64,000 nt of DNA from the NCBI GenBank assembly GCA_947175425.1, contig CAMWMR010000008.1, positions 22,346 to 86,345 of the forward strand, in the 5' to 3' direction. The position numbers and the translations under genes were made by a program. Shown piece after piece: positions 54,914-63,323 of the stretch (within the stretch, counting starts at the first letter, position 1; each line of letters opens with the position of its first letter). The DNA comes from an uncultured Porphyromonadaceae bacterium (GTDB taxonomy: Bacteria > Bacteroidota > Bacteroidia > Bacteroidales > Muribaculaceae). The notes beneath the pieces were generated by a model. It saw nothing but the letters and a program-made list of their open reading frames with translations, did no database searches and was not told the DNA's origin.

Positions 54914-55073
54914 CCGGGAAGCATCAGGGATTCAATCGCCCATACAGTATTTTGGGCCACATAATATCCCGAAAATAAGAATATAATATGTTGGCACATC
55001 TACGGCCAATACAACAGCAATACAGGAGAAAAACAATAATAAGACACAGGCAACGGCTATTGCCGGCATCCGT

Positions 55074-55142
55074 TCTAATATATTTCTAATTCCATTCTAA
55101 TTAGTCTCTAACGGCCCGTAGGGAAGTTAGAGACTAATTTTG
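55074..55142 (+). promoter_or_regulatory. RND operon promoter with four 11-bp-phased TCTAAY half-sites
   Basis: TCTAAT at 55074, 55085 and 55096 and TCTAAC at 55107 start exactly 11 bp apart. The core TAATTTTG is at 55135-55142, the same 28-bp offset from the last half-site as in the mgtA promoter. A perfect 14-bp inverted repeat (55099-55112 and 55126-55139) overlaps the last half-sites and the core; the mgtA promoter lacks it. The transcript start CACCGTGATAA and AACACGAGT are shared with mgtA. The rest of the 54914-55226 gap shows no gene. Confidence 0.75.
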
Positions 55143-55226
55143 CACCGTGATAATCAACACGAGTGTAAATCATGAAACCGATTCCGAATTTTGTCCGGTT
55201 TCCTAATTAAAAACCAATCTATAATT

Positions 55227-56336
55227 ATGACGAAGTACAACATCTTGCTGTCAAGCCTTTTGTACGGCAGCGTCCTGCTTGCAGGTTGCAGCCGGTCAAC
55301 AGAAAACACGGAAAGTTTTGCATACAGAATCGAGGGGGATACCGTCAGGCTGTCGGAAGAAAACAGGTTCGAGAATATAAGGATTACCGACGTTCAACCG
55401 GCAAACTATTCCAAAGAAATCATTACCCCCGGTACTATCATGCCTATTCCCACACAATATGCAAATATCGCACCACCTTTTGCGGGCAGAGTGGTAAAAT
55501 CGTGCGTACACATGGGGCAACAGGTCAGCAAAGGGCAAGCATTGTTTGAAATCATTTGTCCCGATTTTACATCGGCTCAAAAGGAATTCTTTCAGGCCAA
55601 ATCGGCGTATGAACTTGCACGCAAGGACTTTCTTCGCAAAAACGACTTAATACTCAATGGCGTAAGTTCTCAGAAAGAGCTGGAGGAAGCCCGCAACATT
55701 CTACTCACCGCCGAAAAGGATTTTGAAAACGCACAGGCAGCCTTACATGTCTATCAGGTGGAAAATCTCGAAGCCATGACTTTGGGACAACCGCTTGTTG
55801 TACGTGCGCCGATATCAGGAACGCTTATCGAAAACAATATCGTAAACGGACAATATCTCAAGGACGATTGCGAACCGATAGCTATTGTGGCCGACCTTTC
55901 CAATGTCTGGGTGTCGGCACAGGTAAAGGAAAAAGACATCCGCTTTATCAAGGACGGCGACAGCCTCGACATTGAGGTGGCAGCATTTCCCGACAATCCG
56001 ATTAAAGGAATCGTAATGCACGTGGACGATGCTGTTGACGAAAGCACACGCTCCATACGCGTAATTTCCGAATGCCGGAACGATAACGAACTGTTAAAGC
56101 TTGGAATGTATACTACCATACATTTCCGCAGCGCACCTCAGCAGGCTATGCAAATTCCGGAGACCTCCCTTCTGCAAGGTATCGACGGCAACTTTGTGTA
56201 TGTTCAGACAGCCCCCCTCACATTTGTAAAACGACATGTGGACGTAGAAAACACTTTGGACGGAAAAGCAATTATCTGCAAGGGATTGCAGCCGGGAGAG
56301 AAAATAATAAGCGAAGGCGGATATTATTTGAAATAA
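55227..56336 (+). CDS. RND efflux periplasmic adaptor lipoprotein (membrane fusion protein)
   Basis: This adaptor bridges the RND pump and the TolC channel. The 369-residue product starts at ATG 55227 (MTKYNILLS), with a lipobox LLAGC (Cys near 21). Then come the barrel-sandwich hybrid (FAGRVVKSCVHMGQQVSKGQ), an alpha-helical hairpin (about 110-180, QKEFFQAKSAYELARKDF), the second lipoyl half (VVRAPISGTLIENNIVNG) and the beta-barrel (AVDESTRSIRVISEC). The product lacks the His-rich or Met-rich metal-binding extensions of CzcB or CusB, so the metal, if any, is not predictable. It is first in the efflux operon. Confidence 0.92.
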   Translation: MTKYNILLSSLLYGSVLLAGCSRSTENTESFAYRIEGDTVRLSEENRFENIRITDVQPANYSKEIITPGTIMPIPTQYANIAPPFAGRVVKSCVHMGQQVSKGQALFEIICPDFTSAQKEFFQAKSAYELARKDFLRKNDLILNGVSSQKELEEARNILLTAEKDFENAQAALHVYQVENLEAMTLGQPLVVRAPISGTLIENNIVNGQYLKDDCEPIAIVADLSNVWVSAQVKEKDIRFIKDGDSLDIEVAAFPDNPIKGIVMHVDDAVDESTRSIRVISECRNDNELLKLGMYTTIHFRSAPQQAMQIPETSLLQGIDGNFVYVQTAPLTFVKRHVDVENTLDGKAIICKGLQPGEKIISEGGYYLK

Positions 56337-56348
56337 ACATCAAGGATC

Positions 56349-59300
56349 ATGAAAAAAGATATTATGCTCACAGTAATACGGAAAAGGTGGGTAATGCTAT
56401 GCCTCTTTCTGTTGCTCGGATTATTCGGTTACTTTTCGTGGAAAAGTCTCTCAATCGAAGCCTATCCCGATATTGCCGATGTAACTTCTCAAATTGTCAC
56501 CCAGGTTCCGGGATTGGCTGCCGAAGAAGTGGAACAACAAATTACGATTCCTCTGGAACGGGCAATAAACGGACTGCCGGGCATGCATGTAATGCGCAGC
56601 AAAAGTACTTTCGGCCTTTCGATGATAACCATTGTGTTCCGCGACGGCACCGAAGATTACTGGAGCCGCCAGCGCGTGCAGGAAAGACTGGCCGAAGTGG
56701 AACTGCCCTACGGTGCCGTACCGGGGCTGGATCCTATGACTTCTCCGGTAGGAGAAATTTACCGCTATATCATTGAAAGCGACAACCATTCCTTACGAGA
56801 ACTTACCGACCTGCAAAATTGGGTGATAATGCCGCGAATAAAACAGGTTCCCGGCGTTGCCGATGTTACCAATTTCGGAGGAATCACCACTCAGTTTCAA
56901 ATAGAGATAGATCCTTCCCGACTTGAACAGTACAATCTTTCGCTCGGACAAGTAACCGAGGCTATTGAAAATAACAATGCCAATGTAGGCGGAAGCATGC
57001 TGCAAAGAGGAGATTTGGGATATGTAATTCGCGGAATAGGACTTATTGAAAATCTTCAGGATTTGGGGAATATTGTAGTAAGCAGTGAGGCCGGAGTTCC
57101 CATATTCCTGAAAGATCTCGGTTCTTTGGAATACGGTAATCTTGAGCGCAAGGGAGTACTCGGCTACACCGACCGCAGCAGAAACTATTCGGAAAGCCTG
57201 GAAGGCATTGTTCTGCTTCTTAAACACGAAAATCCCTCAAAAGTATTGGATGGGATTCATCAGGCCGTGGAGGAACTTAACAACGGAGGTCTCCCCGAAG
57301 GAGTACATATCCACACCTTCCTGGACCGCACGAATCTTGTAAATACCACACTTAACACAGTATCCCACACCCTCTTGGCCGGTATGGCGCTGGTAATTCT
57401 TGTGCTGATTTTATTTTTAGGCAACTGGCGCGGAGCTCTGCTTGTTTCTGTCACTATTCCCGTCGCGCTACTTATTGCTTTTATTCTGATGCGTATTACC
57501 GACATTCCGGCAAATCTGCTGTCACTCGGTGCTATTGATTTTGGAATAATAGTGGACGGAGCCATTGTTATGCTGGATACCGTGTTGAAAAAGCGCGAAG
57601 ACCATCAGGATGAATACCTGTCTGAAGGCACAATAGCGCAGAGGGTTAAAGAAGTTGGACGTCCCATACTTTTCTCAACCATTGTTATTATTACCGCATA
57701 TCTGCCTCTTTTCGCCTTTGAACGAGTGGAACGCAAGCTGTTTACACCAATGGCATTTTCCATGAGCTATGCCATGTTCGGGGCACTGCTGGTAGCCTTG
57801 TTGCTAATCCCCGGAATAGCATATGCCATATACCGGAAACCTCGGAAAATATATAAAAACCGTTGGCTTGAAAAACTGAAAGCCAAGTACATAAAAGGTC
57901 TTTTACGCCTCATGGAAAAACCCGGAAAGGTTATAATTCCCTCGGTAGGTATTCTGATTGCCGGAATTGGGCTCAGCATTATGGTTGGCAAAGACTTTCT
58001 GCCCGAACTGGACGAAGGTTCAATATGGCTGCAGGTGAGTCTGCCCCCGGGAATATCGGTGCAGAAGTCGAAGGAACTGTCCGATACATTGCGAGCACAT
58101 ACAATGAAATATCCCGAAGTAACATATGTAATGGTACAGGCAGGCCGTAACGACGACGGCACCGACCCGTTCACACCTTCGCATTTTGAAGTATCCATAG
58201 GCATAAAACCTTACAGCGAATGGCCTGCGGGAAAGAAAAAAAGTGACCTTATTGATGAACTCGCAGCCGAATACGCCACTCTTCCGGGATTTAATGTAGG
58301 ATTCAGCCAACCGATGATCGACGGTGTAATGGACAAAATTGCAGGCGCTCACAGCGAGCTCGTCGTCAAGGTATACGGCGAAGACTTTCCGGAAACACGT
58401 CGCATTGCCAACGACATTATAAAAGTCTTGGAAACCGTCCCCGGCTCGGCCGATTTGGATATCGACCAGGAACCGCCGTCGCCCCAGCTCCGGATTATTA
58501 TGAACCGCGATGCCATAGCTCGCTACGGGCTAAATGTATCCGATGTTGCCGAGCTCATTGAGGTGGCTATAGGAGGAAAAGCAATCGCACAGCTATATCA
58601 GGGTGATCGGCAGTACGATATAACTTGCAAGTATAAGGAAAATGCGCGTAATACTCCCGAAAAAATCGCCGGGCTGATGCTCACCTCCTCTACAGGCGCT
58701 AAAATTCCGCTTTCACAGGTAGCCGACATTAAACTTACTATGGGCGAAAGCACAATCACGCGTGAAATGAACCGGCGCCACCTCACTGTTAAACTGAACC
58801 TGCGCGGACGTGACCTCTCTTCGTTCCTAAACGAGGCTCAAAAAGCAATAAACGAAAAAGTGGTTTATGAAAAGGATAAATACATCATTAAATGGGGCGG
58901 CGCTTTCGAAAACCAGAACCGTGCTTACTCCCGTCTCGCTGTCATTCTGCCTCTCACCCTGGCGTGCATGTTTATACTGCTCTTTCTTACTTTTGGCAAA
59001 TTCCGCCGGGCGGCATTGGTTTTATCCATTGTTCCTTTAGCACTGTTCGGCGGCATGCTCGCTCTTTACCTCCGGGGAATGACTCTTAATGTATCGTCCG
59101 CAGTAGGATTCATTGCAATGTTCGGTCTGTCGATACAAAACGGAATAATAATGGTATCGCAAATCAACGGGCTGCGCAAAAAAGGAACCGAACTGTTTAA
59201 GGCCGTCATAGAAGGCGCTCGGCAACGATTCCGCCCCATCCTCATGACCTCTACAACAACAATAATAGGTCTCCTGCCGGCTTCTATTGCCACCGGTATA

Positions 59301-59441
59301 GGAAGCGATGTGCAACGACCGCTCGCAACTGTAATTGTTTACGGGCTTATATTCTCAACTCTGTTGTCCATGTTCATACTTCCGGTACTTTATTACCTCA
59401 TTGAAAAGAAATTCTCTAAAGACTCCGAAAATGAAAAATAA
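56349..59441 (+). CDS. RND efflux permease, CusA/CzcA heavy-metal family
   Basis: This 1030-residue inner-membrane pump has twelve membrane segments and two large periplasmic loops. It has the heavy-metal RND features IEAYPDIADVTSQIVTQVPG near the start and, in membrane segment 4, LGAIDFGIIVDGAIVMLD, where CzcA-type pumps have the proton-relay Asp residues. The third acidic position is Asp here and Glu in CzcA. SRQRVQERL, FGLSIQNGIIMVSQ and RFRPILMTSTTTIIGLLP are further family segments. The substrate could be a divalent or monovalent metal. The promoter shared with mgtA points to a cation signal. Confidence 0.92.
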   Translation: MKKDIMLTVIRKRWVMLCLFLLLGLFGYFSWKSLSIEAYPDIADVTSQIVTQVPGLAAEEVEQQITIPLERAINGLPGMHVMRSKSTFGLSMITIVFRDGTEDYWSRQRVQERLAEVELPYGAVPGLDPMTSPVGEIYRYIIESDNHSLRELTDLQNWVIMPRIKQVPGVADVTNFGGITTQFQIEIDPSRLEQYNLSLGQVTEAIENNNANVGGSMLQRGDLGYVIRGIGLIENLQDLGNIVVSSEAGVPIFLKDLGSLEYGNLERKGVLGYTDRSRNYSESLEGIVLLLKHENPSKVLDGIHQAVEELNNGGLPEGVHIHTFLDRTNLVNTTLNTVSHTLLAGMALVILVLILFLGNWRGALLVSVTIPVALLIAFILMRITDIPANLLSLGAIDFGIIVDGAIVMLDTVLKKREDHQDEYLSEGTIAQRVKEVGRPILFSTIVIITAYLPLFAFERVERKLFTPMAFSMSYAMFGALLVALLLIPGIAYAIYRKPRKIYKNRWLEKLKAKYIKGLLRLMEKPGKVIIPSVGILIAGIGLSIMVGKDFLPELDEGSIWLQVSLPPGISVQKSKELSDTLRAHTMKYPEVTYVMVQAGRNDDGTDPFTPSHFEVSIGIKPYSEWPAGKKKSDLIDELAAEYATLPGFNVGFSQPMIDGVMDKIAGAHSELVVKVYGEDFPETRRIANDIIKVLETVPGSADLDIDQEPPSPQLRIIMNRDAIARYGLNVSDVAELIEVAIGGKAIAQLYQGDRQYDITCKYKENARNTPEKIAGLMLTSSTGAKIPLSQVADIKLTMGESTITREMNRRHLTVKLNLRGRDLSSFLNEAQKAINEKVVYEKDKYIIKWGGAFENQNRAYSRLAVILPLTLACMFILLFLTFGKFRRAALVLSIVPLALFGGMLALYLRGMTLNVSSAVGFIAMFGLSIQNGIIMVSQINGLRKKGTELFKAVIEGARQRFRPILMTSTTTIIGLLPASIATGIGSDVQRPLATVIVYGLIFSTLLSMFILPVLYYLIEKKFSKDSENEK

Positions 59442-60678
59442 TATCTTCTGTATTCTGCTACTCGGTTTCGCTGTGCTCGCAGGCATAACGCCCATTTGTG
59501 CCCGCGAGCCGGGAGAAGCGACCCGGGAATGTGCAATGACTTTCGACACATATATGAGCCGAGTGGGAAAGCACAATCTTGAATATATGGCCGAGCGGCT
59601 TAACGTAAACATTGCCGAAGCCGAAGTTATTGCAGCCAAAGTACTACCCGACCCTTCTATTGATTTTGAAGCGGCAAAAGATACATATACCCTCGGCCTC
59701 TCCTACTCTCTTGAATTGGGCAAACGAAGCGCACGCGTACAACTGGCAAAAAGTGAGATGCAGCTCGAAAAAGCCGCTCTTGAACTGAGCTTTCAGGAAC
59801 TGCGCGCAGAAGCCGCCGACTTTTATCTGGAAGCGATTCTAAGGCGAGAACTCCTCAAGGCAAAAAAGGAAGCCTGCAATTATATGTTTCAGCTAAGTCG
59901 CTCGGACAGTCTGCGTTACCTCGCCGGAGAAATAACCGAAATCGAGTATCGGCAGTCGGGTCTTGAGGCATCGAGCCTGCTCGGCGAAGTGTACGATCAG
60001 GAAGCAGCATATCAGTCGTCACTGGTTGACCTGAACATGTTTATGGGAGTAAATGACGATACATTGAATATCCCTGCAGGAAACTGGGACAGTCTATCCC
60101 GCGATTTTACGTTGGAAGAACTTCTTGAAACAGGGATAAAAGAGAATCTCAATATAGTGGCCGCAACATTGGATATGGATGTAAATTCCAAGGCATTGAA
60201 ACTGGTTCAACGGGAACGATTGCCCGACATTGAACTGTCACTGTCCTATGAAAGAGACTGGAACAGTTTTCGCCCTCAAATGCAATATGCAAAAGTAGCA
60301 GTGTCCGTTCCGCTACCATTTTCATCCATTAATAAAGGAAGCGTGAAAAGTGCAAAATTCAAAATTGAACAAGCAGCAGTCCGTAAACAGGAAACCACTT
60401 TGCAGGTACAAGCCAACATAACACAGGCATGGTACGCTTTCGAAGCGGAAAAAAAGAAAGTAGCCCTGTTCCGCACGGGAGTCCTTGATGATGCACGCAA
60501 AGTACTCGACGGAACCGTTTACATGTATCACCGCGGAGAATCGGGAATTTTGGATGTTCTTATAGCTCAGCGCTCCTATAATCAGGTTCAGCAGGATTAC
60601 TTGGAAACCATGAAAAGTTACGTATCCTCACTGGTAGCCCTCGAAAAATCATGCGGCATATGGGACATCCACTTTTAA
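59431..60678 (+). CDS. TolC-family outer-membrane efflux channel
   Basis: This 415-residue outer-membrane factor completes the efflux system. I start at ATG 59431 (MKNNIFCILL), overlapping the end of the pump gene by 11 nt. The signal peptide ends near ICARE. The two repeated halves of the TolC barrel and coiled-coil tunnel are seen as long heptad-rich stretches (ARVQLAKSEMQLEKAALEL and KSAKFKIEQAAVRKQETTLQ). The final part has YMYHRGESGILDVLIAQRSY, typical of OEP proteins. It is last in the operon and followed by a strong terminator. Confidence 0.9.
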   Translation: MKNNIFCILLLGFAVLAGITPICAREPGEATRECAMTFDTYMSRVGKHNLEYMAERLNVNIAEAEVIAAKVLPDPSIDFEAAKDTYTLGLSYSLELGKRSARVQLAKSEMQLEKAALELSFQELRAEAADFYLEAILRRELLKAKKEACNYMFQLSRSDSLRYLAGEITEIEYRQSGLEASSLLGEVYDQEAAYQSSLVDLNMFMGVNDDTLNIPAGNWDSLSRDFTLEELLETGIKENLNIVAATLDMDVNSKALKLVQRERLPDIELSLSYERDWNSFRPQMQYAKVAVSVPLPFSSINKGSVKSAKFKIEQAAVRKQETTLQVQANITQAWYAFEAEKKKVALFRTGVLDDARKVLDGTVYMYHRGESGILDVLIAQRSYNQVQQDYLETMKSYVSSLVALEKSCGIWDIHF

Positions 60679-60717
60679 ACCGGATTAACTTCTCATTTGA
60701 CAAATAACTATAGCCTT

Positions 60718-60760
60718 AAAACGTCTTATGTATCATAGCCGTACATAAGACGTTTTTACT
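60718..60760 (+). terminator. intrinsic terminator of the RND efflux operon
   Basis: AAAACGTCTTATGTA pairs perfectly with TACATAAGACGTTTT (15 bp, arms 60718-60732 and 60742-60756) across a 9-nt loop. It ends in TTTTT and begins 40 nt after the stop. Confidence 0.92.
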
Positions 60761-61169
60761 TTTGCGCCCTTGTGTTTTTTTATGCCCTTTAGCCTAATAC
60801 ATTTCATATATACAGATTACACTCTTTGCATAACGAGTATATAATATTTTCAACTTTAATATTTGAGCTATATCGCAGTATTGATTGTATTACAGATATT
60901 TCCATATTTAGAATATTTAATATTTCAAAATAATTTAAGTTGAATTGTAGGGCGTGACATCATGGATTTAATTTCGAGCTTATTAAAATAATTATTAGTG
61001 CGCAAAATGGTTGCGCAGCGGCTGTCTAACTTTGCGCTCAGTTCGAGTGGCAAGCCCTGGCTTACCGGCTTGTTCCCAAGGGTCACCTGCTTCGCGGCTT
61101 TGCCGACATACGCACCCGGCCGACTCGCGAGGACTCCGTAGTTCATTCAAATAATAAAAACATCAGAAT
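60761..61169. other. gene-free region before rtcB with a GC-rich structured block
   Basis: From 60761 to about 61010 the sequence is AT-rich and I see nothing in it. From about 61020 to 61140 it is abruptly GC-rich, starting with TAACTTTG (61027-61034), a good promoter core. It contains stems such as CAAGCC with GGCTTG and CGAGT with ACTCG. It runs directly into the rtcB leader. It could be a structured leader or small RNA, or a copy of a dispersed repeat. A minus-strand frame (60925-61146, 73 codons) also covers it; I cannot decide whether that is a gene. Confidence 0.4.
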
Positions 61170-62426
61170 ATGAAGACAATAGAAGGATTTGACGTAAAAA
61201 TTTTTACAGACAATATTGATAATGCGGCTCTGGAGCAGATTAAGGAGCTGCTTTCGATTGACGTGTTTGCTGACAAAAAGATACGTATAATGCCCGACGT
61301 ACACGCCGGAGCCGGTTGCGTCATCGGCTTCACCGGCGACCTCGGCGACAAGGTCATCCCCAATATAGTGGGCGTTGATATAGGTTGCGGTATGCGTATT
61401 CTCAATCTCGGTAAACTTTCCGAAATTGACTATCATGCATTCCACGAGCATATCCGTGGCAATGTGCCTTCGGGTAGGATTGTACGCGAAGAGCGTTTTG
61501 GATTCAAACCCCTTATTGGTGAAGAAATGGACATTTACCGTGAGGCAAAGCAACTTGTGACGGAACTTTACTGCTACCGCGAGATTAAAGACATGGGACG
61601 CATCTACAAGGCAATCGGGTCGCTCGGAGGCGGCAACCATTTCATCGAGCTTGACAAGGACCATGAGGATAACGTTTATCTCGTTATCCACACCGGTTCC
61701 CGAAATCTCGGCAAACAGGTTGCCGACATCTATCAGGCAAAAGCCGTGAAGCATCTTACCGATGGCGCCGACGAGTTTGAGGAGACAATCAAACGCACCA
61801 TTGAGGAATATAAGGCGGCAGGTCGTCGGTCAGAATTGCAGAGCGTAATAAAGAAGATGCGTAAGGAACATAAGAACGCCGAGCCTGCACTCCCCGCCGG
61901 CCTTTGCTATGTAGAGGGCGGAGGGCGCGAGCACTATCTCCACGATATGCGTCTTTGTCAGCGTTGGGCTGTACTCAACCGTAAACTTATATCGCTATTG
62001 CTTATGCGGTTCTTCCCGGGCGTAGAGGTGAAAGAGGAATTTGAATCAGTCCACAATTACATAAGCGACGAGAATATTATCCGCAAAGGTTCTATCTCGG
62101 CCGCCGAAGGTGAGCGTTGCATTATTCCTCTTAATATGCGCGACGGCTCCCTGCTTTGCACCGGTAAGGGCAATCCCGACTGGAACTACTCGGCCCCTCA
62201 TGGAGCCGGTCGAGTATTGAGCCGTACTCAGGCCTACGAGAAAATTACGATGGACGACTTCGTGGCATCCATGCAGGGAATCTATTCAGAGTCGGTCAAC
62301 GACTTTACCCGCGATGAGTCGCCTATGGTCTATAAACCGGCTGAGGAAATCATTGCCAACATCGGCGAAACAGTCAATATTGACACTATAATCCGTCCAA
62401 TCTTTAATTTCAAGGCATCAAAATGA
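61170..62426 (+). CDS. rtcB: RtcB-family RNA ligase
   Basis: RtcB joins RNA 2',3'-cyclic phosphate or 3'-phosphate ends to 5'-hydroxyl ends, using GTP and manganese, for RNA repair. The 418-residue protein has the metal and guanylate site motifs MPDVHAGAGCVIG, VGVDIGCGMRI with the Cys ligand, GGGNHFIEL, HTGSRNLGKQ, SLLCTGKGN and APHGAGRVLSRTQA, which holds the guanylated His region. The length fits the compact RtcB2-like branch. No archease or rtcA gene is next to it. The codon choice is richer in G and C at third positions than the efflux genes, which hints at acquisition. Confidence 0.94.
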   Translation: MKTIEGFDVKIFTDNIDNAALEQIKELLSIDVFADKKIRIMPDVHAGAGCVIGFTGDLGDKVIPNIVGVDIGCGMRILNLGKLSEIDYHAFHEHIRGNVPSGRIVREERFGFKPLIGEEMDIYREAKQLVTELYCYREIKDMGRIYKAIGSLGGGNHFIELDKDHEDNVYLVIHTGSRNLGKQVADIYQAKAVKHLTDGADEFEETIKRTIEEYKAAGRRSELQSVIKKMRKEHKNAEPALPAGLCYVEGGGREHYLHDMRLCQRWAVLNRKLISLLLMRFFPGVEVKEEFESVHNYISDENIIRKGSISAAEGERCIIPLNMRDGSLLCTGKGNPDWNYSAPHGAGRVLSRTQAYEKITMDDFVASMQGIYSESVNDFTRDESPMVYKPAEEIIANIGETVNIDTIIRPIFNFKASK

Positions 62427-62439
62427 AATTGCCAACGAG

Positions 62440-62823
62440 GTGTTGAATGACCGTAGCATCCATGATGTCGCCACTTTCACTCCGACCATGTTTGGGGACA
62501 TTGGGATCACGCCTGAACAACAGCAACTATATGTCAAAGGCAACACCATCCATGTCGGAAACGCATACATCAGGTTCAACCAAAAGACCAAGGAGCCAAA
62601 TGCTTCACGCTACAACATTGACATAAGTGGCGGCAGAATGACCTTCGCCGCGGGAGCTCATCCCGAATATGAGGCATTCTACAACGGTCTGAGCGGTTTC
62701 GACAAGGAGGCGTTCAAACGCGTCCCCCGTTCACATCCCACACTGACAAATCAGGAAGCAATGTCGATGTTCAAACTCAACCACAGCCACTCCCGGCACA
62801 TGGGAATATCCCACGGACTCTAA
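62440..62823 (+). CDS. unrecognised protein, probably a fragment
   Basis: I do not recognise this 127-codon frame. It starts at GTG 62440 or TTG 62443; no in-frame ATG exists and the frame stays open back into the rtcB end. This suggests a truncated gene or one frameshifted near its start (an ATG at 62423 in another frame ends quickly). Segments include GITPEQQQLYVKGNTI, NAYIRFNQKTKEPN and NHSHSRHMGISHGL. Codon use resembles rtcB. There is no signal peptide or membrane segment. Confidence 0.45.
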   Translation: MLNDRSIHDVATFTPTMFGDIGITPEQQQLYVKGNTIHVGNAYIRFNQKTKEPNASRYNIDISGGRMTFAAGAHPEYEAFYNGLSGFDKEAFKRVPRSHPTLTNQEAMSMFKLNHSHSRHMGISHGL

Positions 62824-63323
62824 TAACAACCGCCACCGAGGGAGGCTTTTATCACGTCGGATGGCATTGTGCTCTTCATTTAATAGTACTAATTAACTCC
62901 TCGAAAATAGAGCATAGTACGAATAGATGAAAATAATGATATGAGAAAGAGTATTTCACACACAATAATTAATTTTGCGTCCGATAAGGCAGCAATCGTG
63001 TGATAGAGAATCCATTGTTGTGAGAGTGAGAAATTTTCACTAATTTTGCACTACTCATCAGAGGATGATATTTATCGCAAACAACTTGCCCGTCAGTTAT
63101 CCGGCTTAGTCAAATCTGGTACATTTAACGAAGCGCCGAATAATGAAACGCGTAGGCTGCTTGTCCCGTCATAGGGGCACGGTCTGCCTTTTCCATTATT
63201 TGAGCTTCAAGGTTTACCAGAACCTGACTAATCAAAGGTGAAAAAGGGATGACCGCGCCCTTTTGTTTTCTTAGTGGTCGCAGTGCCGAAATGCGTTAAT
63301 GTAGGCGATCTAAATCAGTTACA
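62824..63323. other. 500-bp region without a clear gene
   Basis: Two plus-strand promoter cores are seen, TAATTTTG at 62970-62977 and at 63041-63048. After the second, a short frame with no ATG (about 63051-63170) reads SEDDIYRKQLARQLSGLVKS and ends in TAG; it may be a gene remnant. AAAAGGG (63243-63249) pairs with CCCTTTT (63259-63265), followed by GTTTTC, a weak terminator-like hairpin. Nothing else is evident. Confidence 0.4.
63018..63048 (+). promoter_or_regulatory. promoter in the accessory region
   Basis: TTG (63018-63020), a 20-bp spacer and TAATTTTG (63041-63048) match the -33 and -7 elements of Bacteroidetes promoters. It lies 276 bp before the next recognisable start codon, so it may serve a non-coding transcript or a long leader. 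Confidence 0.6.

Noticed and set aside
60925..61146. 73-codon minus-strand frame opposite rtcB as a gene
   Set aside because: It has no visible domain or clear ribosome-binding site, and half of it lies in AT-rich sequence with no coding feel. The GC-rich half fits an RNA or repeat as well. Left undecided and not called as a CDS.
63051..63170. Short frame beginning near SEDDIYRKQLARQ as a small protein
   Set aside because: It has no start codon and begins right after a promoter core, so it is at most a remnant.
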